Shown here: in pieces, positions 32,732 through 41,083 of the stretch | Layout: every line of letters starts with the position of its first letter | Numbering within the stretch: the stretch's first letter is position 1 | NCBI GenBank assembly: GCA_031551145.1 | Contig: JAVBNZ010000040.1 | Location: 1 to 42,376 of the forward strand | Reading direction: 5' to 3' | DNA: 42,376 bases | From: WRKB01 sp031551145 | GTDB taxonomy: Bacteria > Desulfobacterota > Desulfovibrionia > Desulfovibrionales > Desulfovibrionaceae | The notes under the pieces: generated by a model | What the model saw: the letters and a program-made list of their open reading frames with translations, nothing else | What the model was told of the DNA's origin: nothing | Databases searched by the model: none | Position numbers and translations under genes: made by a program

Positions 32732-32773
32732 GGCAAAAAGACCACGACGCAAACACCATAAGGAGCCCCCGGC

Positions 32774-33553
32774 ATGCTGAGCAAACGCATCATTCCCTGT
32801 CTGGACGTCCGCAACGGCAAGCTGACCAAGGGCGTCAAGTTCGAGGGCAACGTGGACATCGGCGATCCGGTCTCCGCCGCCCGCAACTATTACGAAGGCG
32901 GGGCGGACGAACTGGTCTTCTACGACATCACGGCCTCGCACGAAGAGCGCTCGATCTTTCTCGACGTGGTGGAAAAAGTGGCCGCACAGATCTTCATCCC
33001 CTTCTGCGTGGGCGGGGGCATCAACAGCGTGGGCGACATGCGCGCGGCCCTCAATGCCGGGGCGGAAAAAATCTCGGTCAATTCCGGGGCGGTGAAAAAT
33101 CCAGACATCATCAGCCGGGGGGCCGAAGCCTTCGGCTCCCAGGCCGTGGTCGTGGGCATGGATGTGCTCAAGGTGGCCCCTTCGGCGACCATCCCTTCGG
33201 GCTATGAAATCGTGATCCACGGCGGCCGCAAGCCCATGGGCATCGACGCGCTGGAATGGGCCGCGCGCTGCGAAAAGCTGGGCGCGGGCGAACTCTGCGT
33301 CAACTCCATCGACGCGGACGGCACCAAGGACGGCTACGAGCTCACCCTCACCCGCATGATCTGCGACGCGGTGCGCATTCCGGTCATCGCCTCGGGCGGG
33401 GCGGGCAACCCGGATCACATGTACGACGCGGTCACCAAGGGCGGGGCCTCGGCCGCGCTCATCGCCTCCATCGTGCATTACGGGGAATACAGCATCAGGC
33501 AGATCAAGGAACATCTCCATGCGCGCGGGGTGCCCGTGCGCCTGAACTGGTAG
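32774..33553 (+). CDS. hisF: Imidazole glycerol phosphate synthase, cyclase subunit
   Basis: 259 residues, a (beta/alpha)8 barrel that joins PRFAR and ammonia to give imidazole glycerol phosphate and AICAR. Catalytic Asp in IIPCLDVRNGKLTKG and the second Asp in VVVGMDVLKV are present; the phosphate sites FCVGGGINSVGDM, ISVNSGAVKNP and IASGGAGNPDHM are normal. AAGGAG before ATG 32774 is a clear ribosome site. Together with hisH it forms a complete synthase; other his genes are not in the window. Just after the stop, the last 35 nt of the gene are repeated in diverged form. Confidence 0.96.
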   Translation: MLSKRIIPCLDVRNGKLTKGVKFEGNVDIGDPVSAARNYYEGGADELVFYDITASHEERSIFLDVVEKVAAQIFIPFCVGGGINSVGDMRAALNAGAEKISVNSGAVKNPDIISRGAEAFGSQAVVVGMDVLKVAPSATIPSGYEIVIHGGRKPMGIDALEWAARCEKLGAGELCVNSIDADGTKDGYELTLTRMICDAVRIPVIASGGAGNPDHMYDAVTKGGASAALIASIVHYGEYSIRQIKEHLHARGVPVRLNW

Positions 33554-33591
33554 AACGCCATGCGCGCGGCGCGCCCGTGCGCCTGAGCCGG
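33516..33591 (+). repeat. Diverged tandem copy of the hisF 3' end
   Basis: The segment 33516-33550 (hisF 3' end, containing CATGCGCGCGG and CCCGTGCGCCTGA) recurs at 33557-33591 with a 41-bp offset and a handful of substitutions. The second copy is non-coding and lies between hisF and the EF-hand gene. It looks like a local duplication. Confidence 0.65.
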
Positions 33592-33614
33592 CAAAACACT
33601 CACCGGGAGAAAAC

Positions 33615-34001
33615 ATGAAAAAATATCTTTGCGCGGGTCTGCTCGCGGGCCTGCTGCTTCCGGCAGCGGCTTTCGCGGCCGAAGGCATGCCGCCGAACCA
33701 TGCGGAAGAAGCGGCCAAACGGGCCGACGACCGCTTTGACGGCATGGATGCCGACAAGGACGGCATGGTGATCTATGAGGAATTTTTAAAACGCTTCCCG
33801 CAGATGTCGCGCCAGGCCTTCGACGCCATTGATACCGACAAGGACGGCAGGATCAGCCGCGTGGAATGGCGCAACTTCTTCCTCAACCACGGCATGGGCG
33901 GCAGCGGTATGGGCGGTGGAATGGGTGGCATGCCCCCCGGCCACGGCGGCATGGAACAGAAAGGCGGCCAACCGATGATCCGTCCGCCGGACGCGAAATA
34001 G
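33615..34001 (+). CDS. Exported EF-hand calcium-binding protein
   Basis: 128 residues. A signal peptide (MKKYLCAGLLAGLLLPAAAF) is cleaved probably near residue 21. Two EF-hand loops follow, DADKDGMVIYEE (45-56) and DTDKDGRISRVE (73-84), both with the expected ligand residues at positions 1, 3, 5, 7, 9 and 12. The tail is Gly/Met/Pro-rich (GMGGSGMGGGMGGMPPGHGG) and probably disordered; the Met and His content might also bind metals (inference). GGGAG lies 6 nt before ATG 33615. A periplasmic calcium sensor or buffer is likely; no partner is evident nearby. Confidence 0.85.
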   Translation: MKKYLCAGLLAGLLLPAAAFAAEGMPPNHAEEAAKRADDRFDGMDADKDGMVIYEEFLKRFPQMSRQAFDAIDTDKDGRISRVEWRNFFLNHGMGGSGMGGGMGGMPPGHGGMEQKGGQPMIRPPDAK

Positions 34002-34007
34002 TTTTCC

Positions 34008-34053
34008 GCGCCGGAGCCGACGCAGATGAGATTGAAGACGCCGGCTCCGGTGC
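34008..34053. terminator. Hairpin after the EF-hand gene
   Basis: GCGCCGGAGCC (34008-34018) pairs with GGCTCCGGTGC (34043-34053) at 10 of 11 positions, 6 nt after the EF-hand stop, with a 24-nt loop. No U-run follows, so termination is uncertain; it may protect the mRNA 3' end. Confidence 0.4.
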
Positions 34054-34086
34054 GCCCCCCAAATTTCCGCCTGCCTTGATCCCGTT

Positions 34087-35979
34087 ATGACCAAATCCCC
34101 GCTGCGCCAACCGCCCTTCCTCCCCATGAGGCGGGCCGAAATGGAGGCTCTGGGCTGGAAAGAGCTCGACGTGCTTCTCATCGTCGGCGACGCCTATGTC
34201 GATCATCCCGCTTTCGGCGCGGCCCTGCTCGGCCGGCACCTCGTCGCGCACGGGTATCGCGCCGGCATCATCGCCCAGCCGGACTGGAAAGATCCCGCAA
34301 GCGTCGCCCGCCTGGGCAGGCCGCGCCTGTATGCGGGTGTGAGCGCCGGCGCGCTCGACTCCCTGCTCGCCCACTACACGGCCTTTCGCAAAATCCGGCG
34401 CGACGACGCTTATACCCCCGGCGGCAAAGCCGGGGCGCGACCCAACCGGGCCTGCCTGGTCTACGCCAACCTGGCACGGCGGGCCTTTCCGGGTCTGCCC
34501 GTCGTGCTCGGCGGCATCGAGGCCTCGTTGCGGCGCGCCACGCACTACGATTTCTGGAGCGATGGCCTGCGCCGTTCCCTGCTGCTCGACGCCAAGGCCG
34601 ACCTGCTGGTCTGCGGCATGGGCGAACGGGCCGTATTGGAAATCGCGCGGGCGATCGAAGCCGGACGGCCGCTCACAAATATCCCCGGCACGGCGTATAT
34701 GGGGAAGGAGGAGGAACTGCCGCCGGAGGTTCCGCGCGCGCATCTGCCCTCTCATGAGGAACTGCTGCGCAATCCCGCCCTGCTCGTCAAGGCAACTCTG
34801 CTGCTTGAACGGCAGATTCACCGGCAAAACGCCTGGGCCGTGCAGAGCGTGGGCGGGCGCGACCTGCTGCTGGCCCCGCCGGCCGCTCCCTTGAGCGAGG
34901 CGGAGATGGACGCGCTGTACGAGCTGCCCTTCAGCCGCGCGGCACATCCTTCGTACCGGGAACCCATCCCGGCCCTGACCATGCTGAAGGACAGCATTAC
35001 CAGCCACCGGGGCTGCGGGGGCGGCTGCTCCTTCTGCTCCCTGGCGCTGCACCAGGGGCGGCGCATCGCTTCGCGCTCGGCCGCTTCCATACGGCGCGAG
35101 GCCGCGAACATGGCCGAACGCCCCGGCTTTTCCGGCATCATCAGCGACGTGGGCGGCCCCACGGCCAACATGTGGCAGGCGCGCTGCGCGCAGGCCGGGC
35201 CCTGCCGGCGCGAAAGCTGCTGTTTTCCGTCCCTCTGTCCCTTTTTCAAAACCCGACAACGCAGGCATGTGGAAATGCTGCGCGAACTGCGCGCCCTGCC
35301 CGGTGTGCGGCATCTGCGCGTGGCAAGCGGCATACGGGCGGATCTGGCGTTGTCGGAGCCCGACGTGCTGCGTGCGTATACCGTGGAGTTCACGGGCGGG
35401 CAGCTCAAGGCGGCGCCGGAGCATTGCGCGCCCGAAGTGCTCGCGCTCATGCGCAAGCCGCCTTTCGAGGTCTTTGACGCCTTTGCCCGCGCCTTTGAGG
35501 CCCACTGCGCCGACGCCGGCCTGGAACGCTATATCGTGCCCTATCTGATGAGCGCCTTCCCCGGCTGTACCGAGGAGCACATGCGGGAGTTGAAGCGCCT
35601 GCTCGCGGCCAGGGGCTGGAAGCCGCAACAGGTGCAGTGCTTCACGCCCACGCCCGGCACTCTCGCCACGGCCATGTATGCCGCCGGAACCGACGCCAAG
35701 GGCCGGGCCATTCCCGTGGCGCGCACGGATGCCGAACGCCTGCGCCGCCATCATATGCTGATTGAGGAAGCTGAAACAACACCGCGCCGCGCTCCGAAAA
35801 CGCAACCCGAGCGGGCAAAGCCGCCCCGCCGCGCCCGACGCCGGCCCGAAGAGCAGGCCGCGCCCGAAGCGCGCCGCCGCAAACCTGCCGTTCCGGACGC
35901 CGAACCCGCGCGCCGGCCGAAAAAATTCTCTTATGGAGGCAAAAGTGCCGTCCCCGGAAGAACGCCTGAATCGTCTTGA
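34087..35979 (+). CDS. YgiQ-family radical SAM protein
   Basis: 630 residues, the usual family length. The N-terminal part is a cobalamin-binding-like fold (LDVLLIVGDAYVDHPAFGAA and YAGVSAGALDSLLAHY). The radical SAM cluster is RGCGGGCSFCSLALHQGR with Cys at about 310, 314 and 317, followed by IISDVGGPTANMW. The C-terminal 50 residues are a Lys/Arg/Pro/Ala-rich tail. The family is widespread in anaerobes and its reaction is not established. ATG 34087 has no strong ribosome site. The 3' end overlaps the slyX gene by 35 nt. Confidence 0.92.
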   Translation: MTKSPLRQPPFLPMRRAEMEALGWKELDVLLIVGDAYVDHPAFGAALLGRHLVAHGYRAGIIAQPDWKDPASVARLGRPRLYAGVSAGALDSLLAHYTAFRKIRRDDAYTPGGKAGARPNRACLVYANLARRAFPGLPVVLGGIEASLRRATHYDFWSDGLRRSLLLDAKADLLVCGMGERAVLEIARAIEAGRPLTNIPGTAYMGKEEELPPEVPRAHLPSHEELLRNPALLVKATLLLERQIHRQNAWAVQSVGGRDLLLAPPAAPLSEAEMDALYELPFSRAAHPSYREPIPALTMLKDSITSHRGCGGGCSFCSLALHQGRRIASRSAASIRREAANMAERPGFSGIISDVGGPTANMWQARCAQAGPCRRESCCFPSLCPFFKTRQRRHVEMLRELRALPGVRHLRVASGIRADLALSEPDVLRAYTVEFTGGQLKAAPEHCAPEVLALMRKPPFEVFDAFARAFEAHCADAGLERYIVPYLMSAFPGCTEEHMRELKRLLAARGWKPQQVQCFTPTPGTLATAMYAAGTDAKGRAIPVARTDAERLRRHHMLIEEAETTPRRAPKTQPERAKPPRRARRRPEEQAAPEARRRKPAVPDAEPARRPKKFSYGGKSAVPGRTPESS

Positions 35980-36166
35980 GGAGCAACTCTATTTTCAGGA
36001 GCGGACCATCGCGGAACTGAACCGCGTTCTGATCGAGCGGCAGGCGCAGGCGGACGAGCTGGAACGCCGTCTGGCCCTGGCCGAGGATCGGCTGCGCGCC
36101 CTGCTTCCCCTGCTGGAGGAAGGAGGCGAACAGAGCGCGCCCCCGCACTACGGGCAACGGGGATAA
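35945..36166 (+). CDS. slyX: SlyX-like coiled-coil protein
   Basis: 73 residues from GTG 35945, which has GGAGG at 35935-35939, 5 nt upstream; an ATG at 35933 in the same frame is an alternative. The sequence PSPEERLNRLEEQLYFQERT followed by IAELNRVLIERQAQADELER is the SlyX pattern: one long helix forming a coiled coil, then a Pro-rich end (SAPPHYGQRG). The function of SlyX is unknown. It begins inside the end of the radical SAM gene, so translation is probably coupled. It converges with the chemoreceptor gene 14 nt downstream. Confidence 0.82.
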   Translation: MPSPEERLNRLEEQLYFQERTIAELNRVLIERQAQADELERRLALAEDRLRALLPLLEEGGEQSAPPHYGQRG

Positions 36167-36180
36167 GCCGGCGGCCGCTT

Positions 36181-38262
36181 TTACGAATTTTCCCGCATTT
36201 TCGTAATCAGTTCACCCAGTTTTTTCGCCTGACCGGCCAGATCCTCAACGGTTCCGGAAGCCGTCTGCATGCTGCGGGCCGTGGAATCGGCAATGGTGTT
36301 CATCAGGCTGATGGAACGGTTGATTTCCTCGCCCGCGTCCGCCTGCTGGCCGCCCGCTCTGGCGATGGAGTGCACCTGATCGGCCGTGGCGTCCACCATG
36401 TCGACGATTTCGGTCAGCGCGGCTCCGGATTCGTTGGCGAAACCCGTGGCCTGTTCGATGGCGACCACGGCCGAATCCACCTGCCTCATGCTGGCGGCGG
36501 CGCTTTGCTGAATAGCCTTGATGGCGGCGGCCACATCCGTGGTCGAGGCCATGGTTTTTTCCGCCAGTTTGCGCACTTCGTCGGCCACAACGGCAAATCC
36601 CCGGCCGGCCTCTCCCGCCCTGGCGGCTTCAATGGCCGCATTCAACGCCAGAAGGTTTGTCTGATCGGCGATGTCCGAAATAACGCCCATGATTCGGCTG
36701 ATGGATTGCGCGTGCTCTTCAAGGGTGTGCATGTCGGTTTTGAGCTTCAGCGATTCCTGCTGCACCTGGTGTATGGCCTGTACCGCCTGGGCCACCACGC
36801 CGGAACCGGCTTCCGCTTTCTGCCGCGTGCCGGCGGAAAACTCGGACGCGGCCTGCGCGTTTCCGGAAACCTCGCGCATGATGAAGTTCATCTGCTCCAT
36901 GGCCGTCGCCGCTCCGGCCACGCGGGCGGCCTGTTCCACGGCCCCCTGTTCAGCTTCCTCGATCTGCCCGGCCAGGGTTCTGGACGCGGCGGACACTATT
37001 TCAACAACGGATTCCAGTTGCTTCGCCGCCAGCAGCATTTCCTGCTGGTTGCGCTCCGCCGCCGCGCGGGAGGATTCCGCCTGCCTGAACGCGTCCTGAG
37101 CCGTCGCGGTATGTTTTTCCGCCTCGCGGTTTTTGATTTCGGATTCTTCGACAAGCCGCAGCAGCTTGGCCACCATTTCGCGCAGGCTGCTGTCCAGTTC
37201 GCGCAGTTCTCCCGACAAAGAGGCGTCGTTTGTTCCGGACATGGCGTGCAGGTTGCCCGAGGCGATCTGACCGGCGGCGGCCACCATCGCTTTCAGGGGA
37301 ACGCTGATGGTGTTTGCGAACTTCACGGCGGCCAGCAGCAGGAGCAGCGCGATGATGCAGGAAATCAGAATGATTTTGAAAATGACGTCGTTGGTGTCGG
37401 CATAAATTTCCGAGGAGTCGATCACGGCCAGCAGTTTCCAGCCCCGCACGCCGGTGAAGACGGAAACAAAGCGCGGAACGCCGTCGATTTCGGCCGGCAC
37501 GGTGACGTTCCCGCTTTTGGCGATGTCTTTCAGCGCGGGTATGCCGCCTTCGCCGATATTCTTGAACAGCAGGTCCTTGTGCTTGGGGTCGGCCAAAATG
37601 GTTCCGTTGTCTTCCAACAGCATGACGTAGCCCGTTTGGCCGATACGGATGTCGGAAAGCAGTTGAACCAGGGTATTGAGAGAAATATCCAGGGTCAGGA
37701 CGCCTATCACCTTGTCGGCGCTGCGCACTTTCGCGATCACGGAATAAATGGCTTCTCCGCCCGTGGATCTGAAAGCCGGAGTTACGCCGGTTTCACCGCC
37801 GGCCAGGCCCTGCTTGTACCAGCCCCGCGCTCTGGGGTCATAGCCCGGCGTCTTGGATGCGTTGGGATACTGCCAGTACGAGCCGTCTTCCATGCCCACG
37901 CTGACTACCGTGAACGCGGCATGCGCTTTTTGCAGCAGGCGGAAATGATCGTCCAGCGCCCGGCCTTCGGGCGAAAGCTCTTCCCGTTTGCGGGTAAGCG
38001 GTTCTTTGCCCGCATAAACGGGAAGCGAACCGAACGCGGCGCCGACAACGGGAACGGATGCCGCGTACGCCGCAACCTCCTGGTCGGCGCGAAAGGCGTT
38101 TTCAAAAATATTGTTGACCCGCGACAACTGCCCCCGCGAGGAGGCTTCAAATTCGCTTCGCGCGTCCGCGCGCATCTGCCAGACGACGACCCCGACAATG
38201 CAGATCGTGGATAGGAGAATGGAAAGCAAAAAACCAAGTATCAGCCTTATTTTAATAGACAT
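36181..38262 (-). CDS. Methyl-accepting chemotaxis protein with dCache sensor
   Basis: 693 residues. TM1 is about 7-29 and TM2 about 295-316. The periplasmic part is a dCache domain with YDPRARGWYKQGLAGGETG, the RxWY-type pattern found in small-molecule (often amino-acid) binding Cache domains. A HAMP region follows, then a cytoplasmic signalling hairpin with the invariant tip ISDIADQTNLLALNAAIEAA and GRGFAVVADEVRKLAEKT. There is no C-terminal CheR-binding pentapeptide (the end is KMRENS). It senses an extracellular compound and signals through CheA. GGAG about 6 nt upstream supports the ATG at 38262; the open frame beyond it is a shadow of the divergent transporter gene. Confidence 0.94.
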   Translation of the reverse strand: MSIKIRLILGFLLSILLSTICIVGVVVWQMRADARSEFEASSRGQLSRVNNIFENAFRADQEVAAYAASVPVVGAAFGSLPVYAGKEPLTRKREELSPEGRALDDHFRLLQKAHAAFTVVSVGMEDGSYWQYPNASKTPGYDPRARGWYKQGLAGGETGVTPAFRSTGGEAIYSVIAKVRSADKVIGVLTLDISLNTLVQLLSDIRIGQTGYVMLLEDNGTILADPKHKDLLFKNIGEGGIPALKDIAKSGNVTVPAEIDGVPRFVSVFTGVRGWKLLAVIDSSEIYADTNDVIFKIILISCIIALLLLLAAVKFANTISVPLKAMVAAAGQIASGNLHAMSGTNDASLSGELRELDSSLREMVAKLLRLVEESEIKNREAEKHTATAQDAFRQAESSRAAAERNQQEMLLAAKQLESVVEIVSAASRTLAGQIEEAEQGAVEQAARVAGAATAMEQMNFIMREVSGNAQAASEFSAGTRQKAEAGSGVVAQAVQAIHQVQQESLKLKTDMHTLEEHAQSISRIMGVISDIADQTNLLALNAAIEAARAGEAGRGFAVVADEVRKLAEKTMASTTDVAAAIKAIQQSAAASMRQVDSAVVAIEQATGFANESGAALTEIVDMVDATADQVHSIARAGGQQADAGEEINRSISLMNTIADSTARSMQTASGTVEDLAGQAKKLGELITKMRENS

Positions 38263-38304
38263 ATACTCTCCGATCTCGATGTTTTTCCCCGACCGTACTG
38301 AATT

Positions 38305-38330
38305 GTATACGCGTACATATCTTACGATAT
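38305..38330. promoter_or_regulatory. AT-rich palindromic region between chemoreceptor and MFS genes
   Basis: This divergent gap is AT-rich against a G+C-rich background. ATATC-TTAC-GATAT at 38317-38330 is a perfect inverted repeat beside a GTATAC palindrome (38305-38310). It may hold promoter or operator sites for either gene; I could not pick out a convincing -35/-10 pair. Confidence 0.22.
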
Positions 38331-38454
38331 TGCACATGTAAATAAATACCGGAGATCCGGGGCAATACTCCCGCGGGATATTGCGCATTGCCCGGCGCAG
38401 GCATATAGTCCGCCCTTCGCTTCCGCCTGTTTTTATTCCTGACGGAGAAACGCA

Positions 38455-39621
38455 ATGCCCGCCGCCGACGATCCCGCGCAACGGCCCATATTCCGCTTTT
38501 TGATTTTTCTCACCTTCGCCGCCGCCGTGGCCCAGCAGGGCTGGACTTCGCTCTACACGAACTTCGCCGTGGAAGTGGTGGGCGTGACCGGTGAACAGAC
38601 AGGCATCGTCCACGCCCTGCGCGAAGTGCCGGGCCTGCTTTCCGTCGGCGTTATCCTCTGCCTGCTCGTCATGCGCGAACAGACGCTGATCGCGCTCTCG
38701 GTGCTGCTTGCCGGCATAGGGGTCGCGGCCACGGGCTTCTTCCCCTCCTTTTACGGCGTGACGCTCACGGCCATGCTCATGTCGTTCGGCTTTCACTATT
38801 ACGAATCCACGGTGCAGTCGCTCTGCATCCAGTATTTCAACAAGCGGGAAACCCCGCTCATACTCGGCAGGCTGCGCAGCGCCACGGCCGCCGGCAGTTT
38901 GTTCATCGGCGTGCTGATCTTCGCGCTCTCGAATTTTTTGCCGATGACCCAGCTGTTCTGCGTCATCGGCGGCATTGCCGCGCTCGGCGGGCTGTGGGGC
39001 CTCATGCGCAGACCGGCCGACACGGGCCTCGCGCCCCAGCGCCGCTCCATGGTGCTGCGCAAACGCTATTTTCTCTTTTATCTCATGATCCTGCTTTCCG
39101 GCGCGCGGCGGCACATCTTCAGCACCTTTTCCATCTTTCTGCTGGTCAGCCGCTTTGGCTTCACGGTGCAGGAAATGCTCGGCTTCTTCATCCTGAACAA
39201 CGCGATCAACTGGTTTTTGAATCCCCTGATCGGCAAGGCCATCAACAGTTTCGGCGAACGCAAACTGCTCACCGTCAAATATCTGGTGCTGGCTCTGATT
39301 TTCTTCACCTACAGCACCACGGACAGCAAGGCGCTGGTGGCCGTGCTCTATGTTGTGGAACAGCTTTTCACCAACTTCACCATGGCCATACGCACCTATT
39401 TCCAGAAAATAGGCGACCCGCGGGACGTTGCGCCCAGCATGGCCGTGGGGCAGACCATCAACCACATTTCGGCCGTCATCCTGCCCGTTGTGGGCGGCAT
39501 GCTCTGGATGGTGGACTGGCGCATCCCGTTCTGGATAGGCATAGGCGTGGCCCTGGCCGCCCTGATGACGGCACAGTTCATACGCTGCCGGGAAGAGACG
39601 CCGCTCGCCCAGCCGGCGTAG
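38455..39621 (+). CDS. MFS transporter
   Basis: 388 residues, very hydrophobic, about 12 membrane segments by eye (for example FLIFLTFAAAVAQQGWTSLY, VLLAGIGVAATGFFPSFYG, IGGIAALGGLWGLM, VILPVVGGMLWMV). Short basic loops such as NKRETPLILGRLRSATAAG match the MFS A-like loop pattern. The substrate is not recognisable. GGAG precedes ATG 38455. It is divergent from the chemoreceptor gene; ctpA follows on the same strand after an 85-bp gap that contains a possible promoter, so it is probably not in one operon with ctpA. Confidence 0.87.
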   Translation: MPAADDPAQRPIFRFLIFLTFAAAVAQQGWTSLYTNFAVEVVGVTGEQTGIVHALREVPGLLSVGVILCLLVMREQTLIALSVLLAGIGVAATGFFPSFYGVTLTAMLMSFGFHYYESTVQSLCIQYFNKRETPLILGRLRSATAAGSLFIGVLIFALSNFLPMTQLFCVIGGIAALGGLWGLMRRPADTGLAPQRRSMVLRKRYFLFYLMILLSGARRHIFSTFSIFLLVSRFGFTVQEMLGFFILNNAINWFLNPLIGKAINSFGERKLLTVKYLVLALIFFTYSTTDSKALVAVLYVVEQLFTNFTMAIRTYFQKIGDPRDVAPSMAVGQTINHISAVILPVVGGMLWMVDWRIPFWIGIGVALAALMTAQFIRCREETPLAQPA

Positions 39622-39640
39622 CCGCGCCGGGATTCCCCTC

Positions 39641-39669
39641 TTGCTTTTTCGCGGGTGGAACCCTATTCT
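39641..39669 (+). promoter_or_regulatory. Possible promoter for ctpA
   Basis: TTGCTT (39641-39646) and TATTCT (39664-39669) are separated by 17 bp and lie 38 nt upstream of the ctpA start. The boxes match the sigma70 consensus at 3 and 4 of 6 positions. Confidence 0.35.
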
Positions 39670-39706
39670 GTCCCATTACTTTGCTGCCCTTTCGTGGAGG
39701 AATGGA

Positions 39707-41083
39707 ATGCGCGCAACACTCCGGGCCTCGGCCCTCGTTATAGGAATATTCACAGCGTCCGCGGCCTGCGTTTACGCGGCTTCGGACAGCGGTACGCTCG
39801 ACAGCCTGAAACGCTTCAGCCAGGTATTGGACATCGTTGAACGTTATTACGTACGCGACATCCCCAAGAAGGATCTGATCAACGGCGCCATCAAGGGCAT
39901 GCTCCAGGCGCTCGACCCGCACTCCACCTTCCTTTCTCCTGAAGAATACAAGGAAATGCAGGAGAATACCTCCGGCGAGTTCTTCGGCGTGGGCATAGAA
40001 ATCTCCCAGGAAAACAACCAGCTCATCATCGTCACGCCCATAGAGGACACCCCCGGCGCCAAGGCCGGCCTCAAACCCGGCGATCTCATCCTGGCCATCA
40101 ACGGTGAACTGACGCAGGACATGACCATGCAGGAAGCGGTCTCCCGCATCCGGGGCCCCAAGGGCACGGAAGTGGAGCTGACCATTATGCACCGCGACGC
40201 CAAAACCCCCCGCAACGTACGCATCGTGCGCGATACCATCCCGCTGATCAGCGTCAAGAACAAGATGCTGGAGCCGGGCTATTACTGGCTGCGCCTCACC
40301 CGCTTCAGCAGCCGCACCACCGACGAACTGCACGAAGCCATGAAGGAAGCCGCCAAAAAGGGCCCCATCAAAGGCATCGTGCTCGATTTGCGCAACAACC
40401 CCGGCGGCGTGCTGGAACAGGCCGTGAGCGTGTCCGATACCTTCCTCAAAAGCGGTGACATCGTCTCCATCCGGGGCAAGGACAACGTCAAGATGAAGGA
40501 ATTCAAGGCCAAGCCCCAGAAAACAGACATCTACGCGCCCATGGTGGTGCTGATCAATTCCGGCTCCGCCTCGGCCTCGGAAATCGTGGCCGGCGCGCTC
40601 GGCGACCAGAAGCGCGCCCTGCTCATCGGCGAGCGCAGCTTCGGCAAGGGCTCGGTGCAGAACATCATCGAACTGTCCGACAATTCCGGCCTCAAGCTCA
40701 CCGTGGCCCTGTACTACACGCCTTCCGGCCGCTCCATCCAGGCCGAAGGCATACAGCCGGACATCGAAATTCCCTTTGAAACCCCGCGCGAAACCGAAGT
40801 CGAGGCCAAAAAGACGCCCCGCTTCATGGTGCGCGAAAAAGACCTGACCCGCCACCTCGAAACCAACTCCACCCGTCCCGGCAAGCCGGAGAGCGGCATG
40901 AAGGACACCAAGGACGCCGGCGCCAAAGACGCCAAGGACGCCGGCGCCAAAGACGCCAAGGATGCAAAAGGCGGCGTGGACAAAGACGTTGCCGAGCAAC
41001 TCGCCAGAGACAACCAACTGCGCATGGGCCTCCAGTTCGTGAAGAACCTGCCCAAGCTGCGGGAAATTCAGGATCCCATGTGA
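39707..41083 (+). CDS. ctpA: C-terminal processing protease (S41 family)
   Basis: 458 residues. The signal peptide is MRATLRASALVIGIFTASAA then CVYAA. An S41 N-terminal helical part (LDPHSTFLSPEEYKEM) is followed by a PDZ domain (GFGVG-like start FFGVGIEI to GLKPGDLILAINGE) and the peptidase core, with Ser about 289 in SGSASASEIVAGAL and Lys about 314 in GERSFGKGS as the Ser/Lys dyad. The C-terminal tail carries a charged Lys/Asp/Ala repeat, then a helical end. It trims or degrades periplasmic proteins. GGAGG 6 nt upstream fixes ATG 39707. Its stop overlaps the GTG of the next gene; ndk follows, forming a likely operon. Confidence 0.94.
   Translation: MRATLRASALVIGIFTASAACVYAASDSGTLDSLKRFSQVLDIVERYYVRDIPKKDLINGAIKGMLQALDPHSTFLSPEEYKEMQENTSGEFFGVGIEISQENNQLIIVTPIEDTPGAKAGLKPGDLILAINGELTQDMTMQEAVSRIRGPKGTEVELTIMHRDAKTPRNVRIVRDTIPLISVKNKMLEPGYYWLRLTRFSSRTTDELHEAMKEAAKKGPIKGIVLDLRNNPGGVLEQAVSVSDTFLKSGDIVSIRGKDNVKMKEFKAKPQKTDIYAPMVVLINSGSASASEIVAGALGDQKRALLIGERSFGKGSVQNIIELSDNSGLKLTVALYYTPSGRSIQAEGIQPDIEIPFETPRETEVEAKKTPRFMVREKDLTRHLETNSTRPGKPESGMKDTKDAGAKDAKDAGAKDAKDAKGGVDKDVAEQLARDNQLRMGLQFVKNLPKLREIQDPM
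40910..40957 (+). repeat. 24-bp tandem repeat inside ctpA
   Basis: Two identical, adjacent 24-nt units (40910-40933, 40934-40957), each encoding KDAGAKDA, flanked by partial units (KDT before, KDAK after). They lie in the linker near the C-terminus of the protease and are likely to vary in copy number between strains. Confidence 0.85.

Noticed and set aside
31982..33553. HisH/HisF as the amidotransferase pair of an amidino-sugar (pseudaminic/legionaminic-type) pathway
   Set aside because: No WbpG-like partner is adjacent and both proteins keep the standard histidine-enzyme motifs.
38263..39465. Extension of the chemoreceptor frame antisense to the MFS gene
   Set aside because: The MCP has its own start and ribosome site at 38262; the extension is His/Glu/Gly-rich shadow sequence with no domain.
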